This document shows positions 63,594-64,000 of a stretch of DNA of 64,000 nt, piece by piece (the stretch's first letter is position 1; each line of letters begins with the position of its first letter). The stretch spans positions 1 to 64,000 of the forward strand of contig NZ_ATZI01000005.1 of assembly GCF_000428125.1 (NCBI RefSeq), given 5' to 3'. The stretch comes from Bacteroides graminisolvens DSM 19988 = JCM 15093 (GTDB lineage Bacteria; Bacteroidota; Bacteroidia; Bacteroidales; Bacteroidaceae). The notes under the pieces are model-generated. The model searched no databases. It was not told the origin of the DNA and saw nothing but the letters and a program-made list of their open reading frames with translations. The translations under genes were made by a program, and so were the position numbers.

Positions 63594-64000
63594 ATGGAAA
63601 AAGAGTTTGCCCGATTACTTATAGAGTGGTATCATGAGCATAAACGAGATTTGCCTTGGAGGAATACAAATGATCCTTATTTAATATGGATTTCTGAGAT
63701 TATTCTACAACAAACGCGTGTAGCGCAGGGTTATGCCTATTATCAAAGATTTATAGAACGATTCCCTAATCTTGAGTCATTGGCAGCAGCAGAGGAAAAT
63801 GAAGTGCTGAAGTATTGGCAAGGTTTGGGTTATTATTCACGAGCAAGAAACTTACATCAAGCTGCCATATCGGTGAACGGTGTTTTCCCCGTAAAATATG
63901 AAGATATTCTAAAACTTAAAGGTGTTGGTACCTATACTGCTGCAGCGATTTGTTCATTTGCTTATAATCAGCCGCATGCAGTCGTTGACGGCAATGTTTA
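63594..64000 (+). CDS. mutY: A/G-specific adenine glycosylase, 3' end beyond window
   Basis: The first 135 residues of MutY: FARLLIEWYHEHKRDLPWR, then ILQQTRVAQGYAYYQRF, and the helix-hairpin-helix LKGVGTYTAAAICSFAY, HAVVDGNV. It removes adenine opposite 8-oxoguanine. The catalytic Asp of the HhH motif is in VVDGN. The frame is open to the last base of the window. Confidence 0.93.
   Translation, partial: MEKEFARLLIEWYHEHKRDLPWRNTNDPYLIWISEIILQQTRVAQGYAYYQRFIERFPNLESLAAAEENEVLKYWQGLGYYSRARNLHQAAISVNGVFPVKYEDILKLKGVGTYTAAAICSFAYNQPHAVVDGNV

Overview
The window looks like a chromosome segment from a Bacteroides-type bacterium (Bacteroidales). The reasons are promoters of the TAnnTTTG (-7) / TTTG (-33) type in front of many genes, weak Shine-Dalgarno sequences, and a typical gene set: paired S46 dipeptidyl peptidases, OmpP1/FadL and carboxypeptidase-like-domain outer membrane proteins, the inositol-lipid cluster, an anti-sigma factor fused to an outer-membrane barrel, DUF-type lipoproteins, and the rng / HU / mutY neighbourhood. 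Species was not determined.

Layout. (1) 1-3490 is a scrapyard of mobile DNA: a cut IS982-type transposase, an ISL3 element with exact 25-bp terminal inverted repeats and a frameshifted transposase, a group II intron reverse transcriptase cut at both ends, and a decayed beta-carbonic anhydrase gene. (2) 3490-7750 is a tightly packed minus-strand operon: cupin remnant, HAD phosphatase, PEPCK-like P-loop protein, class II PurE, Sua5/TsaC, and, 6 bp further, the broken carbonic anhydrase. Most of these enzymes use or make CO2/HCO3-, so the operon may have one unrecognised CO2-linked job. (3) 7750-9234 is about 1.5 kb without genes; it holds copy A of a 290-bp repeat and 10-bp tandem repeats. (4) 9235-28873 is ordinary chromosome: outer membrane protein, tRNA-Thr, TlpA-like protein, methyltransferase, a minus-strand run (VOC, DUF4468/flavin-reductase-like fusion, MBL hydrolase, pdxH, pirin, D-lactate dehydrogenase), FadL-like porin, queuosine genes (transporter, queC, queF) behind a structured leader, rlmH, nadC, an ECF sigma / dual-membrane anti-sigma pair, FabK-like oxidoreductase and alanine dehydrogenase. 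(5) 29210-38240: amtB, M23 peptidase, C69 dipeptidase, phosphohexomutase, nudC, cdd, LysM-glucosaminidase.

(6) 38250-44460 is the wreck of a sigma-54-controlled efflux locus. HlyD, MacB-type ATPase and FtsX permeases are all internally deleted, copy B of the 290-bp repeat follows, then an intact sensor kinase, then a TolC N-terminus fused in frame to the catalytic end of a histidine kinase. Two sigma-54-like promoters, each with a TGTCCG-N4-CGGACA palindrome exactly 43 nt upstream, survive. (7) 44641-50281 is the inositol-phospholipid cluster (inositol-phosphate synthase, nucleotidyltransferase, ATP-grasp-like protein, CDP-alcohol phosphotransferase, flippase-like protein, HAD phosphatase). 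(8) 50335-64000: HxlR regulator, two thioredoxins, LpxH-like phosphoesterase with a glycosyltransferase, DPP11 and DPP7, an anSME-type radical SAM enzyme, a DUF4369-type lipoprotein, plsC, rng, a 30-residue ribosomal-type peptide, HU, and the start of mutY running off the window.
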